A stretch of DNA of 18,753 bases from Saprospiraceae bacterium (GCA_021739805.1 JAIPBB010000069.1:1-18753); one strand, 5' to 3'; shown: positions 1 to 7,494, counted from the first letter of the stretch. Notes: generated from the letters alone by a model not told the origin. Made by a program: numbers and translations.

Positions 1-849
1 TTTATTGCAGTTATATTAGTTGGGATTATTATTGCCTCGCAGTTTTGGCCTCCAACAGAGGATAAAGATACTTCAGGCACAATAGGTCAGGAACTTGCTA
101 ATATGAAAAATCAAAAGATAAAAAAAACTTTACTTAAGGATCAGCAAGAGTTGACCGATATTATTGAAGGCTTAAAATACTTTAATAATTTTATCTCTCA
201 ATTAACAGCACATTTCGATAATAACATTAAGAATCTAGGAGAATTCAAGGAGAATGATGAAACAAAAAATTGTATAAATCGCCTCGAAGATTTTAATAAT
301 TATATAAAAGCCAATAAGTTTGTTGTTGATAATACAATTATTATGTTAACCAATCTTAAAGAAAATGGTGAAGCTGATAATAATGACAATTATAAAAAAA
401 CCTTGATGGAGTTTGATAAATTCATTTATCAAATGTCAATTAAAGATTCGGTAATCAATAATTTTATTGATGAAAGCTATGTTTATATTGAAAAATATGG
501 CACCCTGGAAAGTAGAAAACATGATATTAATAACCTTATGAGCATAGTTGATAATATGGTTGTTAAAGATATGGAGTATGCTACAGTAGTTAAGGATGAT
601 GATAAAATGACAAAAGGTAGTGATGCAGAACTAAATATTAAAGAAGACACTATTTGCAAATATAAGGATCAATTAAAAGCTGCCTTTAGCCAGGAAAAAC
701 TAAGTATATATGACCAAATGAAATCCAATATATTTTTATATGATGAAGATAAATTGGGATTACTACCTTTATTCAGTATTAAAAATATTAGTGTACCGGA
801 AAGAGAACCAAAAGAAACAGCGGAGGTTACAGCTAATAACATTAATTAA
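1..849 (+). CDS. Membrane-anchored protein of unknown function, 5' end outside window
   Basis: The reading frame is open from the first base, so the gene starts upstream of the window; 282 codons are visible. The first 12 or so visible residues (FIAVILVGIIIA) are the end of a hydrophobic segment, probably an N-terminal membrane anchor or uncleaved signal. The remainder is a polar, Lys/Asp/Asn-rich, mostly helical-looking domain with no motif I recognise. An internal ATG at 103 could be mistaken for the start, but the open hydrophobic stretch before it argues against that. The next gene, a PrsW-type protease, begins 20 bp after the stop, so the two are probably co-transcribed. By analogy with PrsW acting on a single-pass anti-sigma factor, this protein is a conceivable substrate or partner; that is inference only. 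Confidence 0.7.
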   Translation, partial: FIAVILVGIIIASQFWPPTEDKDTSGTIGQELANMKNQKIKKTLLKDQQELTDIIEGLKYFNNFISQLTAHFDNNIKNLGEFKENDETKNCINRLEDFNNYIKANKFVVDNTIIMLTNLKENGEADNNDNYKKTLMEFDKFIYQMSIKDSVINNFIDESYVYIEKYGTLESRKHDINNLMSIVDNMVVKDMEYATVVKDDDKMTKGSDAELNIKEDTICKYKDQLKAAFSQEKLSIYDQMKSNIFLYDEDKLGLLPLFSIKNISVPEREPKETAEVTANNIN

Positions 850-869
850 TTTAGACCTTCCGGATTCAT

Positions 870-1859
870 ATGAAAATTGTTGTAAGTCTGATTCCTGTTT
901 TCCTTTTTTTGATTTTCCTGATTTATCTCGATAGTTTTAAATTAATAAAGATTCCTATTGCTATAATTTGTGTAATATGGGGGCTGATAAGTGCACTAAT
1001 TGCATATTATGTTAATTCTTCTATTTTAAGTTCTGAATTAATTGAATTTGAAAATTATTCAAAATACATTGCACCCATTGTTGAAGAGATTCTGAAATTT
1101 CTTTTAATAATTATTTTAATCAGGATAAATAAAATTGGCTTTATGATAGATGGAGCAATTTATGGGTTTGCGGTTGGAGCTGGCTTTGCTTTTATCGAAA
1201 ATATTTTCTATCTCAACACTATCGAAACAACCAATATGATGATTTGGGTTGTAAGGGGCTTTGGAACTGCTGTAATGCATGGCGGAGCGACTTCAATTAC
1301 TGTAATTTTTGCTATGAGTTTAATAAATCAGAATAAGCATCGATTCCACTTTTTTATTCCCGGATTGTTTATAGCCATGGTTATTCATGCTTTATATAAC
1401 CAGTTTTTCCTTTCACCTTTAATTTCAACTATTGTAATTATTGTTGCTGTTGTAGGTTCAATAATGGTGATATTTCAAAGGAATGAAAAATCTCTCCAGG
1501 ATTGGCTTGAAGTGGAGTTCGATAGTGAGGTCAAATTGCTTCAAATGATTAAAAAAGGAAAATTTTCAACAACTAAAACAGGGGAGTTTTTGCTATCAAT
1601 AAAAGATAGATATACTCCAGAAATAGTTTTTGATATGTATTGTTATATAAGTTTATATCTTGAACTTTCTATTCGTGCTAAAAGCAATTTGATGCTAAAA
1701 GAAAATGGTTTACCGGTTCAAAAAGATGAAGGATTAAAAAACAAGCTAGAAGAACTAAAAGCACTGCAAAAAAATATAGGCAAAACAGGTTTAATGGCAA
1801 TTTCACCAATTCTAAGAATGAGTAAAAAGGACTTGTGGAAGTTGTCGTTGTTGGAATAA
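870..1859 (+). CDS. PrsW-family intramembrane metalloprotease-like protein
   Basis: This is a 329-residue multi-pass membrane protein. The family motifs are visible in order: EEILK with the Glu pair at 72-73 and Lys76, GAGFAFIEN with Glu110-Asn111, His137 in VMHGGATS, and HALYN with His173 and Asn177. These match the PrsW/CAAX-protease-like superfamily, where the Glu and His residues form the membrane-embedded active site. In Bacillus, PrsW makes the site-1 cut in an anti-sigma factor. About seven or eight hydrophobic segments fill residues 1-203. A cytosolic tail of about 125 residues follows, rich in Lys and Glu, and matches nothing I know. The gene sits 20 bp after the membrane-anchored protein and 13 bp before the methyltransferase. 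No sigma or anti-sigma gene is visible in the window. Family assignment is firm; the substrate is unknown. Confidence 0.85.
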   Translation: MKIVVSLIPVFLFLIFLIYLDSFKLIKIPIAIICVIWGLISALIAYYVNSSILSSELIEFENYSKYIAPIVEEILKFLLIIILIRINKIGFMIDGAIYGFAVGAGFAFIENIFYLNTIETTNMMIWVVRGFGTAVMHGGATSITVIFAMSLINQNKHRFHFFIPGLFIAMVIHALYNQFFLSPLISTIVIIVAVVGSIMVIFQRNEKSLQDWLEVEFDSEVKLLQMIKKGKFSTTKTGEFLLSIKDRYTPEIVFDMYCYISLYLELSIRAKSNLMLKENGLPVQKDEGLKNKLEELKALQKNIGKTGLMAISPILRMSKKDLWKLSLLE

Positions 1860-1872
1860 AAAATAAAGAAAT

Positions 1873-2625
1873 ATGACACACGAATATCCCGATTACTTTG
1901 CGAGATTTTATGATTTGATTTATCATAAATTGAGAGACGGAGTTGATAATAAATATTTCTTAGACCAAATAAAACAAACAAAAGGAAAAATCCTGGAAGT
2001 TGGTGTAGGAACAGGTCGCTTTTTTATTGACGCATTATCACAAGAAGCCGATATTTATGGATTTGACATTAGTAGTTCGATGCTTGATGTATTAAAATCA
2101 AAACTTAACAAAACACAGCAAGAGCGTGTTAGTCTGCAAAATATTATTGATTTTCAATATGATTTCAAATTTGATTTGATAATTGCTCCCTTTCGTGTTA
2201 TAATGCATCTACTTGATAAATCTTCCCAAATTGAAGCAATTAATAATGTTTATAAACATCTGAATCAAAACGGCATATTTATTTTCGATACCTTTGTTCC
2301 TGATTTGAATTACTTGATTAAGGGTCTTGATAGTCATACAGATTTTGACGAAGAATACAAAGCTGGAAAAAGAGTTAAACGTATAGTGTCAACAAAACCT
2401 GATTTAATTAATCAATTGATAAGTATTGATTTTCAATTTGAATGGGATGAAGACAATGGAAGGCAAACAAAATTATTTAATATTCCACTTAGGTTCTTTT
2501 TTCGATATGAATTAGAACATCTTATTGAACGAACGAAATTTAAAAGTTATCAAATATTTGGCGACTATAATGAAAATAAATTAAGACCTGACTCAAAAGA
2601 ATTTATTGTAAAATGTAGAAAATAA
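1873..2625 (+). CDS. Class I SAM-dependent methyltransferase
   Basis: The 250-residue protein has the Rossmann-type SAM-binding motif I, LEVGVGTGR, at residues 41-49. The acidic residue ending strand 2 is Asp65 in GFDIS. A motif II/III-like segment (FDLIIAPFRVIMHL) follows, then a beta-rich C-terminal half (IDFQFEWDEDNGR... RFFFRYELEHLI) typical of Methyltransf_25/11-type small-molecule methyltransferases. Nothing in the sequence defines the substrate. It starts 13 bp after the protease gene and ends 16 bp before the cyclase gene, so it probably belongs to the same transcript. It is likely cytosolic, with no signal or membrane segment. Confidence 0.85.
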   Translation: MTHEYPDYFARFYDLIYHKLRDGVDNKYFLDQIKQTKGKILEVGVGTGRFFIDALSQEADIYGFDISSSMLDVLKSKLNKTQQERVSLQNIIDFQYDFKFDLIIAPFRVIMHLLDKSSQIEAINNVYKHLNQNGIFIFDTFVPDLNYLIKGLDSHTDFDEEYKAGKRVKRIVSTKPDLINQLISIDFQFEWDEDNGRQTKLFNIPLRFFFRYELEHLIERTKFKSYQIFGDYNENKLRPDSKEFIVKCRK

Positions 2626-2641
2626 TAAAAAACCAAAACCC

Positions 2642-3277
2642 ATGGCAACATTTATTCACGACAAAAACCCAAATTCTGATGAGTTAGTAGCACAATTGAA
2701 AGGACTGCCTAAATGCCCAGGAGTTTGCATTTTTATTGATATTGTTAATTCAACAAATATAAAATATAGCACTCCAATTCAAGACTGGGGTAAGAAACTG
2801 AACAATACCTTTAATTTTATTTCTTTTTTAAATGATTTTCCAGAGAATATTGTTAAAGGAATTGGTGATGAAATAATGCTTTATATTCCTGATGATGTGT
2901 TAAAAACCAAAAGTTCTTTTAACGATTATTATTCTTTTGTGGAAGAGATTCATGCTACTTTTGATAATATCAAAAACTTTCCTTTGGATGATGTTTTCCT
3001 GACTTGTAAAGCTGTAATTCACTATTGCACTGAAGTCTATAATATCACATTTTTTGAAGGAGCAAATGATTATTACGGTAGAGATATTGACCTGTCAGCC
3101 CGACTTATGTCAAAATCGAAAGAGCACAGACTTGTAATAAGTGAAAAATTCTATCAAAAAATGATGGAAGATGTTGAAGATCCAAATCAAGGTTGTTTGA
3201 GTTCCATATCTGAAAAATTTATTCAGGATTTTAAAGGTGTTCCTGATTATACTGAATTTAGAGTGATGGATGTTTAG
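2642..3277 (+). CDS. Stand-alone class III nucleotide cyclase (adenylate cyclase-like)
   Basis: The 211-residue protein is essentially one class III cyclase homology domain with no sensor or membrane part. Metal-binding Asp33 lies in FIDIVNST and Asp76 in KGIGDEIM. The C-terminal signature DYYGRDIDLSARL aligns without gaps to the mammalian C2 motif D-x-W-G-x-x-V-N-x-x-x-R. This gives Asp143 as the base-recognition Asp (paired with Lys72) and Arg154 as the transition-state Arg; the usual Asn is replaced by Asp150. The Lys/Asp pair predicts ATP rather than GTP as substrate. It is the last gene of the putative operon, 16 bp after the methyltransferase. No cyclic-nucleotide-binding effector lies nearby, so the output is unknown. 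It could also be catalytically weak because of the Asn-to-Asp change. Confidence 0.8.
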   Translation: MATFIHDKNPNSDELVAQLKGLPKCPGVCIFIDIVNSTNIKYSTPIQDWGKKLNNTFNFISFLNDFPENIVKGIGDEIMLYIPDDVLKTKSSFNDYYSFVEEIHATFDNIKNFPLDDVFLTCKAVIHYCTEVYNITFFEGANDYYGRDIDLSARLMSKSKEHRLVISEKFYQKMMEDVEDPNQGCLSSISEKFIQDFKGVPDYTEFRVMDV

Positions 3278-3608
3278 GAATATTCAGTTAATGAAGTGTT
3301 TTTGCAATATTCGCTAAATGGTATTTATTGTCGAAATTAATATAAATTGATTTAAGAACAAGGAACATCGATTAACGATTTGCGAAGTAGGGAAAATCTG
3401 AAATCTAAAACCGTTAATCCTTGTTCGATATTCAAATTATTTCAAATATTATTTGATTAGGATAAAATTTAAAATCGTATTCAAATTACTTTATAATGAC
3501 AAATTATACCAGATTTAGATGTTTTTGTTTGAAAACTAGGTGATTTCAACGTAAATATGCTTTTAATTGATTGAATTTTATAAGTTTTGTGTTTCCTAAA
3601 ATCGCTGT
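3278..3608. other. Convergent intergenic spacer with an imperfect hairpin
   Basis: This 331-bp spacer separates the ends of two convergent genes. Apart from the inverted repeat at 3356-3426 it is AT-rich with no credible reading frame or RNA gene that I can see. Confidence 0.6.
3356..3426. repeat. Bulged inverted repeat between convergent genes
   Basis: The right arm, cgttaatccttgttc (3412-3426), is the exact reverse complement of two blocks on the left: gaacaagga (3356-3364) and ttaacg (3372-3377). The two left blocks are separated by a 7-nt insert. The loop (3378-3411) contains a weaker gattt/aaatc pairing. It could act as a bidirectional terminator for the flanking convergent genes, although there is no strong T-run, or it may be a dispersed palindromic repeat. 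Confidence 0.6.
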
Positions 3609-4307
3609 TTAAGATGAAAGTGGATCATAAATAGCTTTCATCGCACCTTTATAAAAGAAATACGCACTTATTGCCAAAAAGCAATGACTTATATCAAAAT
3701 GATTAAACCATTGGCTTAATCCCCATTCATTCATAAAGACTAAGGCTCCGATTGCAGAAAATCCAACTGCTATCAGAAAGGTCTTACTTGCAGGATTTTT
3801 GGTTTTTCGGTAGATATAAATATTTAAACTGGCTACTACCACTAAAAGTCCATAAGCTGTATGAACTTCAACAAAGAAAAAATCTAAAGTTGTAAATGCA
3901 ATAGTCATAAAAGTTAATAATTCAATGATATTGAGCCAGGCAAAAAAACGACCAAGAGCCGGTTTAACTAATTTTCGAATATACTCTATAGATGCCCTTT
4001 CAACCATAGCAACCGACATCATACTTGTTAACCATCCGGGCAATTTCCATGGGCTAACTCCAATCATATAAGTGTCAGAAAATACATATAAAAATCCATG
4101 ACCAACCAATCCTCCAACAGCTGTGGCAACCCCCATACTAAAGAAATAAATCTTCAGATATAAGTGCATTTTATTGCGATTCTTGATTCTGGCTAATTTG
4201 TAGAAAGCATAAAAACAAATTGCCGAAACAACTAAATCTGTAATAGTTGTAACCGGTTCAAGGAGTTTAACTCCAAGTATTTCTATGGCTGGTTGTGGAT
4301 CAAGCAT
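3609..4307 (-). CDS. Multi-pass membrane protein of unknown function
   Basis: The 232-residue protein has about seven hydrophobic segments, near residues 17-40, 48-75, 90-102, 122-142, 150-167, 176-193 and 205-220. Conserved-looking polar residues lie in or next to membrane segments: His70 in GLVGHGF, and the cluster NEWGLSQWFNHFDISH with His203, Asp205 and His208. It resembles a family of uncharacterised Bacteroidota membrane proteins (I believe DUF6962, from memory). The buried His/Asp residues recall the ceramidase/PAQR (CREST) hydrolase fold, but the spacing does not match its HxxxH motif, so no enzymatic role is claimed. It is divergent from nothing close and appears monocistronic. The palindrome at 4371-4401 lies upstream of its start. 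Confidence 0.6.
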   Translation of the reverse strand: MLDPQPAIEILGVKLLEPVTTITDLVVSAICFYAFYKLARIKNRNKMHLYLKIYFFSMGVATAVGGLVGHGFLYVFSDTYMIGVSPWKLPGWLTSMMSVAMVERASIEYIRKLVKPALGRFFAWLNIIELLTFMTIAFTTLDFFFVEVHTAYGLLVVVASLNIYIYRKTKNPASKTFLIAVGFSAIGALVFMNEWGLSQWFNHFDISHCFLAISAYFFYKGAMKAIYDPLSS

Positions 4308-4370
4308 AATCGTACGAAGTTACGAAAAGATTTAGCAAAAAGGGAAATAAAATATGAGTTTAAATTAGTA

Positions 4371-4401
4371 AACCTAACAGGTTTTGAAAACCTGTTAGGT
4401 T
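4371..4401. terminator. Perfect palindrome, likely terminator of the upstream minus-strand gene
   Basis: The arms aacctaacaggtttt (4371-4385) and aaaacctgttaggtt (4387-4401) are perfect reverse complements around one central G. In RNA this is a stem of about 12 bp with a small AU-rich loop. It lies 20 nt downstream of the minus-strand gene ending at 4422, which suits a terminator, and about 63 nt upstream of the start at 4307. From memory, near-identical aacctaacaggtttt palindromes occur many times in Bacteroidota genomes, so it may also be a dispersed repeat. Confidence 0.6.
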
Positions 4402-4421
4402 GTAATTTTAATGCCGTAATA

Positions 4422-5015
4422 TTAGAAGTAATTCCGATAACGAATACTATAATAAAAACGTTTGAGGCGAGAAGCTGGATATTTCAAATAATATAGTCTT
4501 TTTATTTTATGTACTTCATTATTATTTAATGTGACTTTATATCCAACTGTAGTTTTTGAAAAACCAGTACCTATAACTTCGTATTTTCTTGCGTTGAAGA
4601 AAAACACTTTATGAATATTTGTCCTTTTAAATAATAAACTAAACCTATATCTATTATCAAAGAAACGAACAAACACCAAGGTATTATTTATTCTAAGATA
4701 ACAAGAGTTGCTTTCATCTAAACCCATCAAATCATTTTCTAAGTTCTTCCTCAGTGAAATCATTATTATGAATGAACTTGTATCTTTTTCTGAAAATGTT
4801 AAATCATTAACAAATAAATATGTGTTTGAGTCGATATCATTTTTGTTCTGTAAATAGAATTTATTGATTTTATTCTCTAACTTTTTATTGGTAATTTCAA
4901 CCGAGTCGAGGCAGATGCTATCCTTGTGTAAAATTTCATCCCATTTATTTTGAGATTCTACAAATGAAGGCAGACAGAAAAGAATAAAGCTAAATAATAC
5001 ACTTAATTGTTTCAA
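4422..5015 (-). CDS. Small secreted protein of unknown function
   Basis: This 197-residue protein begins with a classic signal peptide: positive Lys2, a hydrophobic core (LSVLFSFILFCLPSF), and probable cleavage after residue 21. The mature part is Lys/Asn-rich with alternating beta-like stretches (SFIIMISLRKN, CYLRINNTLVFVRFF, YRFSLLFKR). It ends in a very basic, Tyr-rich tail (RLKRFYYSIRYRNYF). No domain is recognised. It lies 87 bp downstream of the response-regulator phosphatase gene on the same strand; co-transcription is possible but not required. It is followed by a palindrome that probably ends the transcript. Confidence 0.55.
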   Translation of the reverse strand: MKQLSVLFSFILFCLPSFVESQNKWDEILHKDSICLDSVEITNKKLENKINKFYLQNKNDIDSNTYLFVNDLTFSEKDTSSFIIMISLRKNLENDLMGLDESNSCYLRINNTLVFVRFFDNRYRFSLLFKRTNIHKVFFFNARKYEVIGTGFSKTTVGYKVTLNNNEVHKIKRLYYLKYPASRLKRFYYSIRYRNYF

Positions 5016-5102
5016 GACAATAAATTATTTATATGATTGTGGTTCAAAATAAAATTCTCATTTAAGCTTCTCATATTAGAGCTAAAATAAAATAATAGTG
5101 CT

Positions 5103-6269
5103 TTACCCAAAAAACTTAAAAGCCAAAGTAGTTATATCATCAGATTGTTCGGCTCCGGCAGTAAATTCTTTTACATCATCTACAACTTTTGTAATTAGCT
5201 CTTTAGGACTCACTCCTGCATTTGTTTTAAGTACTTCAATAAGACGGGCATCAGTATATTCTTCGAAATTAATATTCATTGCCTCATTCACTCCATCAGT
5301 AAAAGTAAAAAATGTGTCGCCGGGTTCAATTGTCATTGTCTTTACTTTAAAAGGAAAATCCTCCATTGCGCCAAGAACTATATCTCCGCTTCTTTCAACT
5401 TCGATAACTGAACCATCTTTTTTGATAAGATAAGGAGGATTATGTCCGGCATTTGTATATTTTATTTCACCGGTTTTTATATTTAAAATCCCGTAAAAAA
5501 CAGTCACAAACATTGAGTCCATGCTTTCTTTGCAGAGAAGATTATTTGCATATTCAAGACATTCATCAGGTGAAATTCCTTTCAGCGCAGTGGCACGGAT
5601 TAAGGTTCTGCTGACTGCCATAAAAATTGCAGCAGGAACACCTTTGCCGGAAACATCAGCCATTACAAAACCGAGATGCTCATCATCAATCAAAAAGAAA
5701 TCATAAAAATCACCACCAACAGATTTAGCTGCATCCATTGAAGCAAAAATTTCAAATTCGGTTTTTTCGGGAAAGGGCGGAAAAACCTGTGGTAAAATTG
5801 ATTGTTGAATTTCTCTTGCAACATTCAAATCTTGTTGAATTGAAACAAGCTGGTCGTGTTCATGTTGCGATTGTCTGAAATGTTTAATTTCACTCAGTGT
5901 TTTTTCAATCGTAACTTCCAAATCATCAAAATTAATCGGCTTAGTAACAAAATCGAAAGCCCCGCGGTTCATGGCAGTTCTGATGTTTTCCATATCACCA
6001 TAAGCTGAAACAATAATAGTTTTCAGTGATGGATTTTGAAACTCTTTAACTTTAGTCAATAATGTCAAACCATCCATCTCAGGCATATTAATATCTGAAA
6101 GAATCAAGCCGATTTCGGGATGTTCAACAAATTGAGCTAAAGCTTCAATGCCATTATGGGCAAAAATAAAGTTGTATTCTCCTTTTCTGATTTTTCTTCT
6201 AAACTTCTGACTAATCAAGTCTTTCATGTCGAGTTCATCATCAACTGCAAGTATTTTTATCTCATTCAT
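5103..6269 (-). CDS. Response regulator with C-terminal PP2C/SpoIIE-type phosphatase domain
   Basis: The 388-residue protein carries an N-terminal receiver domain (about 1-125) with Asp10-Asp11, phospho-acceptor Asp59 in LSDINMPEMDG, Ser88 and Lys110 in TKP. A helical linker (about 125-160, ending VAREIQQSILP) precedes a SpoIIE/RsbU-type phosphatase domain. Its metal-binding residues are visible: Asp187 in GGDFYD, Asp205 in ADVSGKG, Asp325 in FTDGVNEA and Asp377-Asp378 in EQSDDIT. Such proteins dephosphorylate an anti-sigma-factor antagonist (STAS protein) when the receiver is phosphorylated, in a partner-switching cascade. No histidine kinase, STAS or RsbW-type gene lies in the window, so the partners are encoded elsewhere. 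All catalytic residues appear intact. Confidence 0.93.
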   Translation of the reverse strand: MNEIKILAVDDELDMKDLISQKFRRKIRKGEYNFIFAHNGIEALAQFVEHPEIGLILSDINMPEMDGLTLLTKVKEFQNPSLKTIIVSAYGDMENIRTAMNRGAFDFVTKPINFDDLEVTIEKTLSEIKHFRQSQHEHDQLVSIQQDLNVAREIQQSILPQVFPPFPEKTEFEIFASMDAAKSVGGDFYDFFLIDDEHLGFVMADVSGKGVPAAIFMAVSRTLIRATALKGISPDECLEYANNLLCKESMDSMFVTVFYGILNIKTGEIKYTNAGHNPPYLIKKDGSVIEVERSGDIVLGAMEDFPFKVKTMTIEPGDTFFTFTDGVNEAMNINFEEYTDARLIEVLKTNAGVSPKELITKVVDDVKEFTAGAEQSDDITTLAFKFFG

Positions 6270-6368
6270 GGCTATTAAAATTTAAAAAAATAAAATTACA
6301 GTTTATTTTACAATTTCCCAATAAAAAAATATTAGACTAATCTGTTTCTCTAGTAATAAAAAAAAATT

Positions 6369-6473
6369 AGCCACAGATTCTCAGATTAAAAAAAGAATTA
6401 TTAGTTTAATTTTCTCGGATTATGGTATAAATAATTAAAATTTAATTATTTATAAATCTGAGAATCTGTGGCT
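6369..6473. repeat. Long inverted repeat with internal palindrome (MITE-like)
   Basis: The outer arms are 19-nt perfect reverse complements: agccacagattctcagatt at 6369-6387 and aatctgagaatctgtggct at 6455-6473. Within the intervening 67 nt is a second perfect palindrome: ataaataattaaa (6427-6439), one A, and tttaattatttat (6441-6453). From memory, the GCCACAGATT core resembles repeats dispersed in many environmental Bacteroidota genomes. No protein is encoded inside. It may be a miniature mobile or REP-like element; as RNA it would fold into one long hairpin. Confidence 0.75.
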
Positions 6474-6543
6474 TCTTTTCAAAACTGATTTTGACAAATG
6501 AATTAGTGCTTAATTTATTTCAGTCAGGAATAGAATAATGAAG

Positions 6544-6551
6544 TACTTTTG
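6544..6551 (+). promoter_or_regulatory. Bacteroidota -7 promoter box for the CvfB-like gene
   Basis: TACTTTTG fits the Bacteroidota -7 consensus TAnnTTTG. It places the transcription start near 6558, a short leader before the ATG at 6570. A -33 element is weak (TTTC at 6518-6521, spacing 22). Confidence 0.5.
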
Positions 6552-6569
6552 TAGCCTAAATTATTTACC

Positions 6570-7403
6570 ATGATACAACTAGGAGAATACAACACTCTCG
6601 AAATTACAAAAAGCACGGAACATGGATTATATCTGACTGATGAAGAAAATTCAGAAGAAATCCTGCTGCCAACAAAATATATCCCTGAAGGAGTTGATGT
6701 AGGTGATGAAGTAAAAGTTTTTGTTTATAAAGATTCCGAAGACAGACCAATTGCTACAACCTTGGAACCCACTATTACATTAAATGAATTTGCATTAATG
6801 ACTGTGAAAAGTGTCACTAAGTTTGGGGTTTTCATGGATTGGGGTTTAGCTAAAGATTTGCTTGTACCTTATAGTGAACTGTCAAAAAATTTGGAAGAAG
6901 GCGATTCTATTGTTGTTATGCTTTATCTTGATAGCAATACAAATCGGCTGGTTGGAACAGCAAATATTAAATCTCACCTAAACCAATATAATATTCAAAT
7001 TGAAGAAGGTGAAGAAGTTGATATTATGGTTTTTGATATTTCGGATTTAGGAGCACAAGTTATTGTTAATGATGAATATTTAGGAATGGTTTATCTTAAT
7101 GAAATCTTTCAACCAATTAAAGTTGGTGATAAAATGAAAGCCTATGTTAAAAAAGTCAGGGAAGATAAAAAACTGGATATTAGCCTTCAAAAAGCGGGTT
7201 ATGAACATATTGATGCAAATGCAGAAATCATTCTGAATTATTTAAAATCAAATGATGGTTTTGTTGCTCTGACTGACAAAAGTGACCCTAAAGAAATTGA
7301 AGATACTTTTCAAATAAGCAAAAAAGTATTTAAAAAAGCTATTGGTGCTTTGTATAAGCAAAGAAGAATTACGATTAAGGAAGATGGGGTTTATTTGAAC
7401 TAA
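6570..7403 (+). CDS. cvfB: CvfB-family S1 RNA-binding protein
   Basis: The 277-residue protein has the CvfB/YitL layout of three S1-like beta-barrels followed by a winged helix. S1-1 spans about residues 1-62 (LEITKSTEHGLYL ... ILLPTKYIP). S1-2 spans about 70-135 (MTVKSVTKFGVFMDWG ... LLVPYSEL). S1-3 spans about 145-205 (VDIMVFDISDLGAQVIVND). The winged helix covers about 215-277 (FQISKKVFKKAIGALYKQRRITIKEDGVYL). The length agrees with the family. CvfB binds RNA and modulates gene expression in Staphylococcus aureus; its role in Bacteroidota is not established. It has its own promoter and is followed 91 bp later by the toxin-antitoxin operon. Confidence 0.88.
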   Translation: MIQLGEYNTLEITKSTEHGLYLTDEENSEEILLPTKYIPEGVDVGDEVKVFVYKDSEDRPIATTLEPTITLNEFALMTVKSVTKFGVFMDWGLAKDLLVPYSELSKNLEEGDSIVVMLYLDSNTNRLVGTANIKSHLNQYNIQIEEGEEVDIMVFDISDLGAQVIVNDEYLGMVYLNEIFQPIKVGDKMKAYVKKVREDKKLDISLQKAGYEHIDANAEIILNYLKSNDGFVALTDKSDPKEIEDTFQISKKVFKKAIGALYKQRRITIKEDGVYLN

Positions 7404-7437
7404 AATTTTTACCTTGAAGTAAAATAAAATTTTATAT

Positions 7438-7466
7438 TGTCGCAAATATTTACTATATTTGCGACA
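7438..7466. promoter_or_regulatory. Operator-like 12-bp inverted repeat over the -7 box of the toxin-antitoxin operon
   Basis: The arms tgtcgcaaatat (7438-7449) and atatttgcgaca (7455-7466) are perfect 12-nt reverse complements with a 5-nt spacer. The right arm contains most of TATATTTG (7454-7461), a perfect match to the Bacteroidota -7 consensus TAnnTTTG. Transcription would therefore start near 7468, about 27 nt before the GTG start. A repressor bound here would block RNA polymerase. In characterised AbiE systems the antitoxin AbiEi binds inverted repeats upstream of its own gene, so autoregulation is the natural reading. Confidence 0.7.
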
Positions 7467-7494
7467 TTTTTAAATATATATAATAGTGTAAGAC

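Larger units (their letters stand above)
6270..6569. other. Divergent intergenic region with long inverted repeat and a promoter
   Basis: This 300-bp region lies between the divergently transcribed phosphatase gene and the CvfB-like gene. It holds the 105-bp inverted-repeat unit at 6369-6473 and, near its right end, a -7 box for the CvfB-like gene. I saw no clear -7 box for the minus-strand gene. Confidence 0.6.

Noticed and set aside
1678..1981. Minus-strand open frames at the prsW/methyltransferase junction
   Set aside because: They are antisense to well-supported genes and their translations show no motif.
2642..3277. Pycsar-type antiphage cyclase system
   Set aside because: The cyclase has the adenine-type Lys/Asp pair, and no gene nearby shows a cyclic-nucleotide-binding effector (TM or TIR type), so defence function is not supported.
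3609..4307. CREST-superfamily (alkaline ceramidase/PAQR) hydrolase
   Set aside because: Membrane-embedded His and Asp are present, but the spacing of His203 and His208 does not fit the family HxxxH motif.
4293..4496. Possible 67-residue plus-strand gene
   Set aside because: It spans a perfect palindrome and overlaps the ends of two better minus-strand genes; the protein has no recognisable feature.
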